DNA of 64,000 nucleotides from Rhizodiscina lignyota (GCA_010015805.1 ML978143.1:62001-126000); one strand, 5' to 3'. Numbered from the stretch's first letter, positions 42,593 through 56,303 are shown. Numbers and translations are program-made. The notes: generated from the letters alone by a model not told the origin.

Positions 42593-45130
42593 GTATCTTG
42601 GTAAATAATGCTTTTGCAAATTTGGTATATTCAAATGATGTGCCGCCCGCTTCAGCTATAACAATTTAAGTTCGAACTAGTGCCGAGTCAACTTCACTCA
42701 ACTTACTACGGCTGCATTTAAGTATTGAAACCAAATAAAGTTTCAGAACGGCGAGTGAATGAGATCTCTTTCATTATCCTCAGAAAGATAACCAACAAAA
42801 TTTTCCTCCGAAGTATCCTCGTGTTCAAAGAATCAGATGCCCACTTACCATCCCGAGAGTGGCTATACCAGATCAGTTTTAGCGTGGTACGCATCCCTTT
42901 CTCCCCCCGATGAAAAGCCTTCCCTTTCTAAACAATACACAGCGTTTGCATCTGCGAATATACGAACACAACGCTACATTTATATCTTCTGTGCCAAGTG
43001 CCTAGATAATGATACTCCTCGCGGTGTCTATAATGAGTCTCCGGAGTCTGCTTTCTGAGTCACGTTCGTATTTTACTACTTCGTGCCATCGCGCCATTCC
43101 ATCGCCGAGGCCAATTGCTTGTCTGGGCGACAGCAACAACGAGGCATCTCGAAATGCAACTTTCTCCGTCTCGCTTATATACACTTGCGAATTCAAGAGT
43201 CTAACAGTCACGATGTTCTTTCCGCTCAAAAGACCAACGATACTATGAGCACAACAATGCTGGTTACGATAAGCCGCGAAGACAACTGGCTGTTCTGGAA
43301 TGCCATGGCGCTCAATTTGAAGATGAGTGCGTCTCATGATGCGCTAAGCTACGTATAAGCGATCATCGATAAGTTCCTCCTCTTCTTTGTATCGTCTGCT
43401 TTTCCTCCGCCATCTTCTGGTGCGGCTGCACATAGAGTGCTCTACCTCTCTGGATATTCTCTCCGTCTCAGTCCGCCAGTTTCATCGTCTCCTGCCAGCA
43501 AGATGCTCTGGTCCTTGCCCACGACGATGCGGTGAACTGTTCACCTGAGAAGGGATGTTAAAATGCCGTTTTGCGGATCGTGGCAGATCCGAAACGCAAA
43601 CAAAATCTCCGGGGGGCTGGTGCTCAGCCGCAACGTCGTAGTCCCTCGTCGGCCAATAGGAAGCACCAATCCTGTGGCGCAGATCGGCTCATCTAGTTTC
43701 CGATATGTATCTGCATCTCCACCTTATCGCATCGTCGAAATACTATTCTTCAATATTTTCATCATCAAACATCGACCTCCGATAGTCGTACAAATATATC
43801 ATCACCCGGGATCGTGTTATTCCGAAAGGCAGTGCGCTCTCCCGGTGGTGCTATGGTCGTCGACATTCCCTGCAGGGTGTCCCATCCTTCTGACCTTCAC
43901 TCTCTACTCAGTTACGCGGAGTTCGTAAAATACTGCAAATCACGCATGTCTGGATGTACCTGAGTCAGGCTGGAATACCCTCACCCGGCCAGAGAACCCG
44001 CCGGCGCTCTGATTGTTTTCGAAGAAGGCGCAAGATGACCATGCGTTGCCTTTGGCCCAGTTCAATAGCATACCATGTATGCGGCGGCTACAAGACAATG
44101 CATTCGGTCTTTCAACTTCCATCATTCGGAATCTATCGTCAGTGGCTTTCCCCCGATGCTCGGCTGAAGCGAAGGTGTCTCCTTTCGCTGCCGCTGACCA
44201 ATGAACTCTTCCTGGTCACCATTATACTGTTCAGTTCTAACGCTGTCACTTCGCCCGTGCGCTTCCCTCTTTATCCAAGGCGGATCTTCTGCATCCTGTC
44301 CACGTTTGACATATGCGGCTGAGGGTATGGCGTGGTCGCTCAGTAGGATGTGACTTGAGACTCTTCTTCGCATTTGCTCTGCACTCAATCCCGGGGGCTG
44401 CGCATTGACAAAAGCTTGGTGGGTAAATATATCCCGCTGAAGGTATCACCTGGTCATATTCTGCAGTCGCCCCTTTTCTTTAACTGGCCCATAGTCAGTA
44501 GCGGCAATCGGATTGCATCTCAAAGACTTCAGCGCTTACTTACATACGAGCGCGCCGAGCCACGTCAACCTAATAGCACGGTGCCCTTGTACACGAGAAC
44601 GCGGGTAGCGTATCATTAGGACATCCGATCAAGCACTCAAGTACAGCCCGAACTGCGCATCTGCTGAAGCATCATCCGGTGTACGTCGGCACAGAGTAGT
44701 ACAACTATGCTACTTGAGGGGCTGTAAACCTTGATCAGCGGTTCAGTTTTCAAACTTCATCACGAACTAATCTCCACTTACAGGCAATTACAACCTAAAC
44801 AGTGCCTGACCACTTCCTCAGCCCCCCTTCACTTCAGCTGTCCGGCCATCTCTGGACAAGAGGATCCGATTCGGATCCGAGAGCAGTCGGGAGGAATGCA
44901 CTCTGGATTCCTCGCCAAATTGCCAATTTCAGGTTGGTTCTGCGTCGCTTATTATAAGTACATGCGTTTCGTGCAGCGTTGTGATGTTGGGAAGGGTAAG
45001 AATACTGCTACTGCTTTTGCGCACTGCTCCTGCTTCTTCCATACCAAGATATCAGCTGCCTCATCTTTCCTTCCGCTCTAAATACCCATCTTTATATCCA
45101 AACGTCGCCTAGCCGGGATTGTGAACCACT
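42593..45130. other. 2.5-kb gene-poor region
   Basis: No gene supported. Frames at 43563-43928 and 43954-44322 lack known domains. The right end (45000-45130) has pyrimidine-rich promoter-like sequence for the ferritin-like gene. Confidence 0.45.
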
Positions 45131-46385
45131 ATGTTTAATATAATCACATCTTTTCTTCTGGCGACTTGCCTCATTGGCGGGATCAGCGCCGCTCCGGCAT
45201 CTCTCGTTGAACCGGCAACTACACCAAGCTACACCGACGTTGAGCTTCAAGCCACCAACTTTCCAGCTCTCACGAACGACAACCTTCTACCTCCTGTGGA
45301 GCAGCTTGCTCTCGGGACTCTCCCGAACGGTCCTCTTCCCCCGCCAGGGGGAATTAGCGCGGATGGCATCACAAATCTTCAGCTGATAGAGCTGAATGAA
45401 TTCTTTGAAGCCTCGTTCTTCACGTCTTTGCTCTCAAATATCACCAAGAACGTGCCTGGGTATGAAATTAATGACGAAAAGGAACGGAATGAAATCATCA
45501 ACGCTCTGGTTGCAATTATCGCTGCAAGTGGTCATAGTCAACTACCAAAGCTGCCTTAAGCTAACAAATATTTAGCAAGAAGAACTGCACGGCATCTTTG
45601 CAGATAAAGCCCTGCTGAGCCAAAGCCAGCCGACAATCAGAGGGTGTCACTTCAAGTTCCCAACAACCACTTTTGACGGAGCCATTGCCCTTGCCGCAAC
45701 TTTCACCGACGTTGTCCTCGGGACGCTTCAAGATGTCATCGAAATCTTCGCAATCAACAACGACGATTCCCTCACACGGGGCGTGGCATCGGTCGTCGGT
45801 CAAGAAGGCCAACAGGATGGCTTCTTCCGGCTCTTGGAGAAGAAGGGAAAAGTCCCCAGCGAGCTTCCTTTCCTGACTACATCGACACGAGACTTTGCGT
45901 TCAGCTTTCTGGAACAGAGTGTCGTCGTGTCTTGCCCTAACAACAATGACGATGTCCTGAAGCAGAAACTCAAGATTTTTGGTGTTCTGAATCTGCTTAC
46001 GACAAATATCGAACCCAAGGATCAGACTCTCCAGTTCAGCTTCGATCTCAAAAGCCTCGACGCCAGTAACATCGCCTCCGCATCCATCCATAACTCCGAT
46101 AACACCAGTTGGCAAGCTTACGGCAATTCGTACCGCTCTGCCTACGACTGGAGCGAAGTCTCTCTCGTATATATTAACCAGCAGAATACACCCATCGTCG
46201 AGAAGGTGCAGAATGTGCAGGTTGATGGTATTCAAGTTACATTCGAAGCATTCTTTCCGTATACGGAGAATCTGTTGAATGGCCTGACCATTGCCGCTGT
46301 CACTAGATGCGGTGGCCCTTTTGCTGATGCATCCGCAGTGGCGGAGGAAACTCTCTTTGCGCCGGCCTTCATTGAGATCAATTAG
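45131..46385 (+). CDS. Secreted ferritin-like protein (Rds1 / late-sexual-development type)
   Basis: Two exons (45131-45527, 45580-46385; intron GTGGTC...TTTAGCAAG, 52 nt, acceptor chosen for frame), 400 aa. Signal peptide about residues 1-20 (IITSFLLATCLIGGISAAPA). The body follows the ferritin-like family seen in fungal Rds1/LsdA proteins: LQLIELNEFFEASFFTSLL, a second helix with (Q/K)EELHGIFADKAL, then CHFKFPTTTFDGAIALAATF, and VASVVGQEGQQDGFFR. The conserved Glu/His positions of the helices are the usual metal ligands of the fold, but binding is not proved. The C-terminal part is beta-rich. Family members are stress- or development-induced secreted proteins. A minus-strand ORF over the same region is a shadow. 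Confidence 0.8.
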
Positions 46386-47468
46386 GCTGTGCGGTCGCTG
46401 CCACGCAGCCACACACAGTATCATCATGTCAGAGCCGCTAATCGGAACAACACATTGACACTAATGTACGGTTTATAATTCTCTCCCCCTTTAAGTGTAG
46501 CTATTGGAAAAGAAATCAGTTAGTATACATGAATGTCGCATTTCAGGTTTCACCGTTTCAACGCCTCTCTTCAAGGATCGTGGTCTAATCTGAGATGGTA
46601 TCTTACATACATTCTTTAAAGCGTGGGCGTCACCGCCTGAATGGACACTTCCATCTAGAAGTTGCTACTACCACACTCCTTTGAATTGCTATTAATAATC
46701 GAATTGACAACCTCGTTACGTTAATATCCCTGAATCGTACTAGACTCCATCGTGCTTCGCTCATGCGCTACAATAATTTCTCGAGGAACATGTCTCGAAT
46801 CTATCCTTCTGTACTATTAGTCGTGCAATTATAGTTCCGGGATCTATTGACAGAGATGCGCGCTTAGAACAAGTAGCGAAAGGTCCTGAGCCAACTGTGA
46901 CACTGTCTTGTGAGGGCCTTTTCCCGCAATGCCAGAACAGTCCCGGCATCGGCGCCTCATTCGACTACTATGCCTCAATGGTGAACCTGCTCCCGAATAC
47001 CCGTAACCCTGATGGCCTCGGAGCCCCAACCCAGCTGTGACCCTGAAAATGCCAAAGATTGCACCGCTTTATCTACGTCGGGCGACAGTACAGGCTTGTT
47101 GGCAAACGTCTCGCCTTTCCCTACTGCATAACACGGTCAGTCTGGTCAATTTTACTCTCAGACGCGGAATGGGATTCGAGAACGGAGTGGGCAAACAACC
47201 AGATGGTGGTTAATAGTGACTATTCACGATACGGAGAAGAGAAGTGAAGGGGCCTCTTAGTTTAGCTACTGTTCTTGCCAGCAAAGTACTGAAATCCCGA
47301 CACAGAGTTCGGAATTACGAGTCTATGATGGAAGATGGAAATTAAAGGTTATTTTAAGTACATTAGGCATCCCGCCTATTGAAGTCCTAGTGCTGGTGCA
47401 TTTCAGAATGGTAAATCTCTGGGGTCTCGATATTGCGTGCGGCGAGAATTGACCAAGATACAGCTTCC
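46386..47468. other. Intergenic region
   Basis: About 1.1 kb between two convergent genes. AT-rich in places (46600-46760). No gene seen. Confidence 0.5.
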
Positions 47469-48596
47469 TCATGCCCATTTCCCAAGAAGAGCCATCAAGC
47501 CTGCTCCAAGTAAGGTGCATATGATCATGAACACCAACTTCCGGTTATCGCTGGTTCGATTGGGGTCAAAGAGAAAGTCTCTGGCCAGTAGCTCCACCAA
47601 TCCGGTATAGATGAGAATTCCAGCCGACAAAGCGTCAAAAACTCCCGAGACGACATTAGCGGTGTACGAACCGCTATTATACGTAGTCCTCAGTCCCAAT
47701 CCGATGGCTATCGCGATTGGCGTTGTCAGTCCGTAACCTGCACATAGAGCCCACTGGAGCCAAGCCCATCGCGATGGGAACGGAATAGCGGACATACGAG
47801 CGCCAACTCCGAGTCCTTCGAACGACTGGTGAAAGACGAGGACGGGGTAGAGTGTTGTGAACTCAGAACCAGCAGTGCCGAGATTGAGACCGATGATAAC
47901 GGAGTGGAAGATGACACCGAATTCGAGGATGAGGAACGCTGCGATTTGTGACCTGAACGAGCGATCCATTATAGCTTTCTCGTCTTCCGGTTCAATAGTG
48001 TCAACCGTGCGCTCCTTCCGTCCAAGCTGCGACTGAGTTTCTTCATGACCATCTCCGGGTGTTGTCAGGTGCGCAGCATTGGCGGTATCACGTTCAGCTA
48101 CAGCCGGTCCGATGCCGTACTTGACTTCCACGTATCTCTCAGCGGCAAAGTCCAAGAGAAACATTGACATGACAGACACGAGGATGATAGCGGGGGGCCA
48201 GGAATAGACGGACCAACCGCCAGTCATTCCTACGCAGGTGTTTGGTCCGATTTCACCATAGGCGGGATCCAGAAGACTGGGCTGGTGAGCTCTAGCAATA
48301 AATAAGAGTATCAGAAAACCTTACTGCACGAAGGCGGTGGCAACGATGACTCCAGCGCCAAAGTACCTGGCGAGAAGGTACAGGTACTCCGGAATCTTCA
48401 CATAGTGCGTGCGGGCTGCAAGAACTGGGAAGAACGTCGCCGCCGAGGAGACGATCAGAATGACGAATAATGCGGAGATTCGTGCTCCGAGGCTGCCGTT
48501 GTACTCATTCTGGCCGAGTTGAAGATAGCAGATGACCTGTGTTGGATCTGCAGTATCAAGGTCGACTTTGTTCGGATTGAAATCGGGAGACGACAT
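47469..48596 (-). CDS. ZIP-family zinc transporter (Zrt1/Zrt2-like)
   Basis: Two exons (48596-48325 and 48276-47469; 48-nt intron GTAAGG...CCCAG), 359 aa. Splicing at this acceptor restores FVHLLDPAYGEIGPNTCVG, the conserved end of TM3; an alternative 33-nt intron was rejected. Eight helices, with a His-poor cytoplasmic loop between TM3 and TM4 (about residues 130-200, RDTANAAHLTTPGDGHEETQ). ZIP signature residues in TM4-TM5: HSVIIGLNLG and HQSFEGLGVGARM, which form the binuclear metal site. Plasma-membrane zinc uptake is the usual role. In yeasts such genes are induced by Zap1 under zinc limitation; no site was identified here. Confidence 0.93.
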
Positions 48597-49166
48597 TGTC
48601 GAAGCAGTTGAGCGAATTGGAATTTTTAGGTAGGTAGCCTTGCTTTCAGGGATTGAGCATGAAAAGTCACGGTGAGCTTGGCGAACTTTTGTAGCACAGC
48701 TTTTATGCTAGGAAGCCTACCCTGATGGTACCCTGATGGTTACACGGGATCGTTAGCTCGTCCACCACCCAAAAGGGGCATGTACTTAGCACTTCGGCGG
48801 CCGGGAATAGCGCTTACGAAAATAATCTTCTCATCGATTCGCACAATATACTAATAATCGAGCTCATCTCTTATCCAAAGTTTCCAAGATCGAAGGTGTT
48901 CCAGAGCCTCTCAGCATCGCCGCAGCAGGAAGTGCCCCGAATGATGGATTTGAAGTTGTGAGATGGAGAAGACGTGAGTGACGGCCAGGCGGAATTGCGT
49001 AACATACTCGGGTGTGAACTGGTCTCATTGAAGGAAGTAAATCTGTCGAGTCATGTCTTGCGGCAATGCAAATCCATAATTTGAGTACATTGAAGAGAGC
49101 AGGTGATAGGGGTGTGATGAGCACTAAACACGGGACACCACCGAAACCACACGAGAATTTGCGCCA
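48597..49166. other. Intergenic region
   Basis: Promoter of the ZIP gene and 3' flank of the pectate lyase-like gene; no gene seen. Confidence 0.5.
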
Positions 49167-50288
49167 TTACCGCCTCTCCTTGGATGAAGTACTTGTCAGT
49201 GTACCATACCCTCCGTTAGACAGGCCCGTATCAGCTTGGCTCTCGTAGATCGTGCCGCTTGTACCAAAAGACTTGGCCGCAGAAACAGCGAATGTATCCA
49301 CTTCGTCACGAGGCGATGCGCCAGCGGAATTCAATACGGCTGTGACTGCATCTGAGGCGCTGTATTTTGCTAAACTCTCCGAACTGCTTTCCCACGGCGA
49401 CGAGAGGACAGTGGAATCACCGACCACGTTGGCAGCTGCGCCATTCAACGCGCCGTCCTTGTTGCTGTCGAGATAGTTGCCTGCTGCATAAACGCTTTGC
49501 TCTGAGTCCATCTGGTAGTATCCGTCACTCGGAGATGTCGTTGACGGACCGGCGATGAAGTAGTTGTTGATGATGTCGTGCGAGAAATTGCCACCAGTAT
49601 TGCCGGATGTGTACCCTGCTTGGTAGTTGTACACGACATTGTTCACATATTGAGTGTCATCCTTCGACAATGGCTGCCGATTGTGTGCTGACACCCATAG
49701 ATTCCCATAGAACGTTGAGGGGCCTGTTTCGACATGTGCTCCGAATTGCTGCCCGATCGGGAAGGCGATTATCGAGTTCGATACAGTGATGTTGATGGCT
49801 CCAACGGCATCGACACTGTCCCATTGGCCGTATGCTACCGAGCAGTGGTCGAGGATCACAGTCGAAGCAGAACCCATGTTGAATGCGCTCTTACCTGTGT
49901 CAGAATCGAGTGTACCCTGGCGCATGCGCAGATTGCGGATGATAATGTTGGACTGGCCGCTGGCTGAGACTTCGCCGCCCATGATGCCGATGCCATCGCC
50001 TGGTGCCGTTTGGCCGTTGATAGTGATGTCGCTGGACAGAGACACAGCAGACTTCAACAAAATGTATCCACCAACATCGAACACAATGTTGCGGTTGGAT
50101 TCGCTGACTGCATCACGAAATGATCCAGGGCCGCCGTCGTCGAGGTTGGTCACCATGTACGTCGTGCCACCATTTCCTCCTGTCGCAATGGCACCGAACC
50201 CTACAGCTCCTGGAAAGGCATTTTGAGCAATAATTGGTTGACAAGATAGCAGGACATAGGCTGCTAGAGACCAAACGAATTGAAACAT
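49167..50288 (-). CDS. Secreted PL1-type pectate lyase-like protein
   Basis: Single-exon, 373 aa, ATG at 50288. Signal peptide about residues 1-21 (FVWSLAAYVLLSCQPIIAQ). The mature protein begins NAFPGAVGFGA, then TTYMVTNLDDGGPGSFRDAV, IVFDVGGYILL, ITINGQTAPGDGI, VILDHCSVAYGQWDSVD, the parallel beta-helix pattern of polysaccharide lyase family 1 proteins. The asparagine-rich turns (NNVVYNY, INNYFIAGPST) are typical of the helix ladder. PL1 enzymes cleave polygalacturonate by beta-elimination using Ca2+ and an Arg. The DHCSVAYGQWDSV motif corresponds to the Ca-binding strand; the catalytic Arg was not assigned. Suggests growth on plant pectin. The last nine residues could be altered by an undetected intron. 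Confidence 0.88.
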   Translation of the reverse strand: MFQFVWSLAAYVLLSCQPIIAQNAFPGAVGFGAIATGGNGGTTYMVTNLDDGGPGSFRDAVSESNRNIVFDVGGYILLKSAVSLSSDITINGQTAPGDGIGIMGGEVSASGQSNIIIRNLRMRQGTLDSDTGKSAFNMGSASTVILDHCSVAYGQWDSVDAVGAINITVSNSIIAFPIGQQFGAHVETGPSTFYGNLWVSAHNRQPLSKDDTQYVNNVVYNYQAGYTSGNTGGNFSHDIINNYFIAGPSTTSPSDGYYQMDSEQSVYAAGNYLDSNKDGALNGAAANVVGDSTVLSSPWESSSESLAKYSASDAVTAVLNSAGASPRDEVDTFAVSAAKSFGTSGTIYESQADTGLSNGGYGTLTSTSSKERR

Positions 50289-51247
50289 GTCAACAAGCTC
50301 TCTGATTTAACGCGAAATCAAAAGAGGAGACGAGGAATCTTCAGTTTGGACATTCTGAAGTCTTGCAGGCTTTTGCAGTGAGTATAAGGAGCAATACCAA
50401 CCGCGAGATCATTACACCGTCGATAGGCTCTCAAGGTTGTTTGTGCAGATGGGAGATTATTAGGTTGCGTAAAACAATTCCCTCCAATCACCCGCCACGG
50501 AGATTTCACCCATGCAAAATAGGGAAAGTGAGGCTGGAATTAACCCGAAACAACGATCGCTTTTGCAATTTGATGCCCAAACGCGTATTAACATTTGAGC
50601 GAGGGGACGGAGAAAAGAAGATGGGAACAAGATTGACAGAGTCGTGGGAATCCGAACGTTGACAGTTATGAAGGCGCCCACTTTTAAACCCTTCATACGT
50701 ATGAGCTTGCCCAGGGCCCTCGCGAAGGAGTTACTGTCACGAAAATTCCATGTAGCTCTCTCGAACGGATCTCCTATACTTGATAAATTAGTATGAGCCG
50801 AAGATCCTGAAGCGTGCCCGCGGGGGCTGGTAGGACCTATGCCTGGGTCCGGATTCCCACATCATCTTCAAGCTAGACGCACAAAGAGGCATCCCTGAGC
50901 TCCTCAGTTTAAAGTAAATGAGGTGCTTCGGGTCCAGTATTGAGCAAGAACGTGGTCGTTGTGCGATGGACTGTCCGCAACTCCCAGATCAGAATATACG
51001 AAAGAGATGGAGCTGTGATGGGGGTCTGGGATCTGAAGCACAGTGGATAATGTCTCGAGGTCCGCCAAGCTGCCGACACTTAAGGGCCCCTTGGGTCATC
51101 TAGGCCACCCAGCGTTAGGTGGAGCCCACCCAGAACCTGGTTGGCTCGTTGGTTCATCAGCCGAGGACCCCCTTGCCCCTTGTTAACCCGACCCAAATGC
51201 CTCCCGACCTTGTCATTGATTCAAAATTCACTCATTGAGCCTTAAAT
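50289..51247. other. Intergenic region
   Basis: Divergent promoters of the pectate-lyase-like gene and the F-box-like gene. Unremarkable; no gene seen. Confidence 0.5.
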
Positions 51248-51688
51248 ATGGCACCTCTCCCTGAACTTCCAAACGACATTATATTCCTCATCCTTGACAC
51301 ACTGGGCAGCGTCCACTGCGGATGGCCAGCGAAGTCACTTTATCTTCCACGATGCTTCTGGTTCTGGGGCGATTCTCCCCATGACGGTATGCGATGCCTA
51401 CAATCATTTATGAAAGGCTCGCTCTCATTGGCCAAGACGTGCAAGACATTGCACTCTCAAGTCCTGCTACGTCTTTATGAACATTTCGTTATCAACGGTC
51501 TCCGAAACCGAAACGAGGCAGATACGCTACGAAGGTATGCCACAGTACTCAGCGTTCTGAGATGGTCTTGCATAAGCTTAATGATCCGCTCCTGGCCAGC
51601 TCCTATTGTCAACCTCAAACGTCCCTCAAGCTTGAACAGATCCTTGACGTCTTTCACATATAAAGCCCTTTATTTTCGTTCCCAATAA
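51248..51688 (+). CDS. Short F-box-like protein
   Basis: Single-exon ORF of 146 aa with ATG at 51248. It opens MAPLPELPNDIIFLILDTL, the usual start of fungal F-box motifs (LPxDIxxxIL), followed by SLSLAKTCKTLHSQVLLRLYEHFVI, which matches the rest of the F-box-associated helices. F-box proteins recruit substrates to SCF ubiquitin ligases. At 146 aa it lacks a C-terminal substrate domain, so it may be truncated or unspliced. The stop at 51688 is followed by sequence without recognisable continuation. Confidence 0.55.
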   Translation: MAPLPELPNDIIFLILDTLGSVHCGWPAKSLYLPRCFWFWGDSPHDGMRCLQSFMKGSLSLAKTCKTLHSQVLLRLYEHFVINGLRNRNEADTLRRYATVLSVLRWSCISLMIRSWPAPIVNLKRPSSLNRSLTSFTYKALYFRSQ

Positions 51689-52094
51689 TGCCCAAACGCC
51701 TCTGGCATTAACCTGCTACTCGTAAGCCGCGGAAAGGTGGGACGGCCAGCCAATCCCAGCATGGAAGAGCGGCCGAGGTGAGGGGCATTGTGATATCGCG
51801 GGCTGACGCGGGTTCCGATGAAACCATCTTCTTGGACAAGCGGGGATGGAGCAGCAGAATGGGGCCGATACACAAGCTAGAGAGAAATAATGCTGTGAGG
51901 CAAGAAGTTTGTTCAACTACTTCGTGTCACTCTTCCGTTTTCTCGCTTTCTCCCTGTCGTATTCCCAATCCCCCACTTTTCTCACTCGCATATCCATCTC
52001 CGTCAGCGACATCTCGGGCTCTGACTTGCTTCTTGAACTATCATCAACGCTGAATTGAATTGAGAAACTTTGATATTCGTTACACACTAAAAAG
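51689..52094. other. Intergenic region
   Basis: Promoter and 5' UTR of the alcohol dehydrogenase gene; pyrimidine-rich block at 51930-52010. No gene. Confidence 0.5.
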
Positions 52095-53213
52095 ATGTCA
52101 ATGGCGTCAAGACCAAGCACAATGCACGCCTGGCAGAAGGTGTTCGGCTCATCCGAACCCGTTCGCAACCAGGTCCCTGTTCCTGCTGCTCCTCCAGACG
52201 GCCTCTTAGTCAAGATACACGCTGCCGGCGTCTGCCATAGCGATGTAGCCCTTCTAAAGCAGGAGAATAGGGCACCGGCCTTCAAAGGCAACGCTTACAC
52301 CCTAGGCCACGAAGGTTGCGGTGAAGTGGTTGAAATCGGCTCTTCCGTCCCTGCTGATGCTTTCAAAGTAGGCGACATGGTAGCCATCTTGTCCGTCGCC
52401 GGCTGCGGAGCATCGTCATGCGGAGAATGCAGCCGCGATCTGGCGCAGATTTGTCGTGCTGGTGAGAAGTATGGTATTACCCACGATGGAGCGTATGCTC
52501 CTTATATCGCAATCAAGACACGTGCTGCAACAAAGTTACCTGATGGTGTGACACCAGAGCAAGGCGCTGTAGCTACGGACGCATGTATGACGGCTTTTCA
52601 TGCTGTTGTGGGCACGGCGCAGGTGAAGCGCGATGAGACGGTTCTGATTGTTGGTATCGGAGGACTAGGATTCAACGCGCTGCAAGTGGCGCAGTGGATA
52701 GGGGCAAAGGTGTTTGTTGCGGACAAACGACAGAAAGTGTTAGAAGAGGCACGCAAATTCGGTGTCCCTGAAGAAGACATTGTGCCAGTTGGAGAAACAG
52801 TGCAGGAATTCGTGAAGCGGAAGGACCTCGTGATCGACACTATCATTGACTTTGTTGGGGTGCAAGAGACATTCACTGCATCTCAAGAAGCCGGTAGGTT
52901 CAAGATTTTCCTACTTTTGAGGCATTGATGACACTAACAATCGAAAGTCCGATTTGGAGGCAAATTGGTCCAAGTTGGTTTACTGGCACCACATATTACC
53001 GTCAATAATTTCCTCTCAGTCCGGAAACACCTCTCAATTCTTTGCAGTTACGGCGGAACCATGGAAGATTTGAAGCAATGTCTTGAACTTATATCAAAGG
53101 CTAAGTTACGCCCACAAGTGGTAAATGGTAGCCTGGACGGCTTTCCGCAGGTACTGGAAGATTTGCATGCTGGCAAAGTCAAGAGCCGGATTGCTCTTGT
53201 CCCTAACGCATAA
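52095..53213 (+). CDS. Zinc-type alcohol dehydrogenase (MDR superfamily)
   Basis: Two exons (52095-52893, 52948-53213; 54-nt intron with an ACTAAC branch), 354 aa. GroES-like N-terminal domain with the catalytic zinc ligands in GVCHSD and TLGHEGCGEVVEIG (GHE motif). The structural-zinc region is reduced: C-G-A-S-S-C-G-E-C plus a later C. The Rossmann domain carries VLIVGIGGLGFNALQVAQWIGA (GxGGxG dinucleotide motif) followed by VADKR, where the Asp favours NAD(H). Family-typical end LDGFPQVLEDLHAGKVKSRI. Oxidises or reduces an alcohol/aldehyde pair; substrate not predictable. Confidence 0.92.
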
Positions 53214-54162
<949 letters not shown>

Positions 54163-55775
54163 TTATTCACGTTTCCTTACGATTTTGCACATGAGCGGTC
54201 CCTTCTTCTCGCCTATCCCCACAGTCTCCATTTCTAGCTCTTCTTCCGGATCCATGACCTCGAGACTGAAATGTCTTCCAATTATTGTCACACACTTCAG
54301 TATATTGATCATCGCGACATTCCGCCCAATACAGGCCCGATGGCCCATCCCGAACGGCATTAGATAATTTACCTTCTCCTTAGTGTAGCCCTCTGCAAGC
54401 CACCGGTCGGGGTCGAAGGTGTCGTGGTCACCTCCCCAGATGGCAGGATTATGCTGTAGAGCATAATTTGTTATTGCACAGGTCGTCTGAGATAAGTTTA
54501 GTATTAGCTAATGAGGAGATACGACAAGACATACACCTTGAGGAATAATCTGCCCATCAATTTCCAGCCCTTCAGCCTTTGTGACGTTCCGTGTGAGTGG
54601 CATTGTGAAGACAGGTGTTCGACGGAAATTTTCACGGATGCAAGCCATGGTGAAGGGTAATCTATTTTCCAGGCCAGTGTATGGATAGACGCTACCCGCC
54701 TCAAGCACCGGAAGCTCATGGTCAAGCTCCGCTACGAGACGTTTGTATATGTTAGGGTTGTGAAGCAAGTGATAGAAGAGGAGTGTTAGCGTTCCTGAGG
54801 TTGTGTGCGAGCCAGCAACCAAAAATGCAAATGCTTCAGAGCAGATCTCCTCTTCGGTGAGTTTTGCTCCCGTTTCCGGATCCGTAGCAGCGATAAGCTG
54901 TGTAAGAAGGTTCTTGCTCTTGTCAGGACGATTCGTTTGTTCTCTAATCTCTTTCCCAACACATTCTGAAACAGTATTCCGAATCTTCAATCGGCTGCGC
55001 ATAAGGCCTTGGAGCCAAGGAATGGGCAGGTACTGAGACCAGCGCATCGAATAAGGGAGCAGACTCGGCAGCGAGCCATACAAGCTCGCAAGGAAGATGT
55101 GGTCGTTGATCGGAGGCAACAATTCAGGATCATCTTGTACCTGCGAGTTGAACTGTGTGCTGAAAGCTAGCTCTCCGAGTACATCATATGCGTAAAAAGC
55201 GAGAACGGTTTTCAGATCGAATATTTCTCCGGTCTCGGCGTACTTGTCTAGTTTGGTTCGCAAGTTGAGGGCATGACGATCGAATACTGTTTCCATTGCA
55301 GTCATGGACGCGGTAGAAAATCCATGAGCCATCTGTCGTCTACGCAAGGCGTGTAACTAGTAACAAGTTAACTTGGGTGCAGAATCCAGAAACGAAGACA
55401 TACATCTTCATCCTTACTCCCGAACAAGTTCGGCTTGAACGTCGTGAAGCCATCATAAAAGTGGCTCTTCGTCATCACCCTTCCGGACTTGTATATTGGA
55501 GCTACCGCATCGGCGCCATAGAAGCTCAAATCATTGGGCCCGATCCGAACAATTGGTCCATACTTCTCGTGGAGAGCGAAGAGCTGCTTGTCGATCTGAA
55601 GCGACCAGAAGTAAGAAAACTTGGAGAGATCGGTGAGGCTGGCAACCAAAGGGCCTGGAAATCTCGCGAGAGGGTGGAGGAAACGTTGGTAGACAAGATA
55701 GACAATAGCGAGAACGAAACAAAAGTTAAGGAGTAGGAGAATGGGCGAGACGTCTGAAAGGACTGATACAATCAT
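54163..55775 (-). CDS. Cytochrome P450 monooxygenase
   Basis: Three exons (55775-55404, 55356-54535, 54486-54163; introns 47 nt each), 505 aa. An N-terminal membrane anchor (ILLLLNFCFVLAIVYLVYQR) is followed by the proline hinge (ARFPGPLVA). I-helix oxygen-binding motif FLVAGSHTTSG (about residues 300-312). K-helix ExxR appears as RENFRRTPVF. The PERF-like region is FDPDRWLAEG. The heme loop is PFGMGHRACIGRN, with the axial Cys near residue 450. All diagnostic motifs are intact. It acts in the ER membrane with a P450 reductase; the substrate (xenobiotic or secondary metabolite) is unknown. No biosynthetic backbone gene lies in the window. Confidence 0.95.
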
Positions 55776-56303
55776 TTTGTTAGATTTAATTGTCTTCGGA
55801 TACGAAGACCGACTGAGGCTTCGACGACTCGAGAAATGGTGCGCTGGCTGATTGATATTGAGCTGGTATCCCTCCACAGCGGAATTCACGGGACATCGGC
55901 GCAGAGGACGGTGAATACCCCTTCCGGTCATTGCTACGCATGTCCCACATCAACCCCAGAGAAATACGGGGCCCCATGGGCTCTCACCGTATAGTATAAT
56001 ATATTAGAAGCCGGCGTACGGTATCTGACATAAGTGTGCGGAAGTAGGAAATCGGAACACGTTCGGAACGCTCACTCACGCCAGGAACGGGGACGGAACG
56101 TGCCAGAACCGCTCATCTTCACCCCTAATACTTTAAAAGTTTCAAAGGCCTAAGAAAGAATATGATTTTTGAGAAAGCGAGTGCAAATAACACTCAGCTC
56201 TGCGATATATGTATAAACTCCATGTACCCAGCGTGTGACAGCTGTGGCTTCAGAGCCGTCACGCCATTGCAGACTCCATGTCAATGTTGAGCGCGCATTT
56301 GGA
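55776..56303. other. Intergenic region
   Basis: Promoter of the P450 gene and adjoining sequence; no gene seen. Confidence 0.45.

Noticed and set aside
45561-46427. Minus-strand ORF of 288 codons
   Set aside because: It overlaps the spliced ferritin-like gene on the plus strand, has no domain, and is explained as a shadow frame.
48277-48324. 33-nt intron in the ZIP gene using the CTAG acceptor at 48292-48293
   Set aside because: Too short for a spliceosomal intron; the next AG gives a 48-nt intron and restores the conserved FVHLLDPAY motif.
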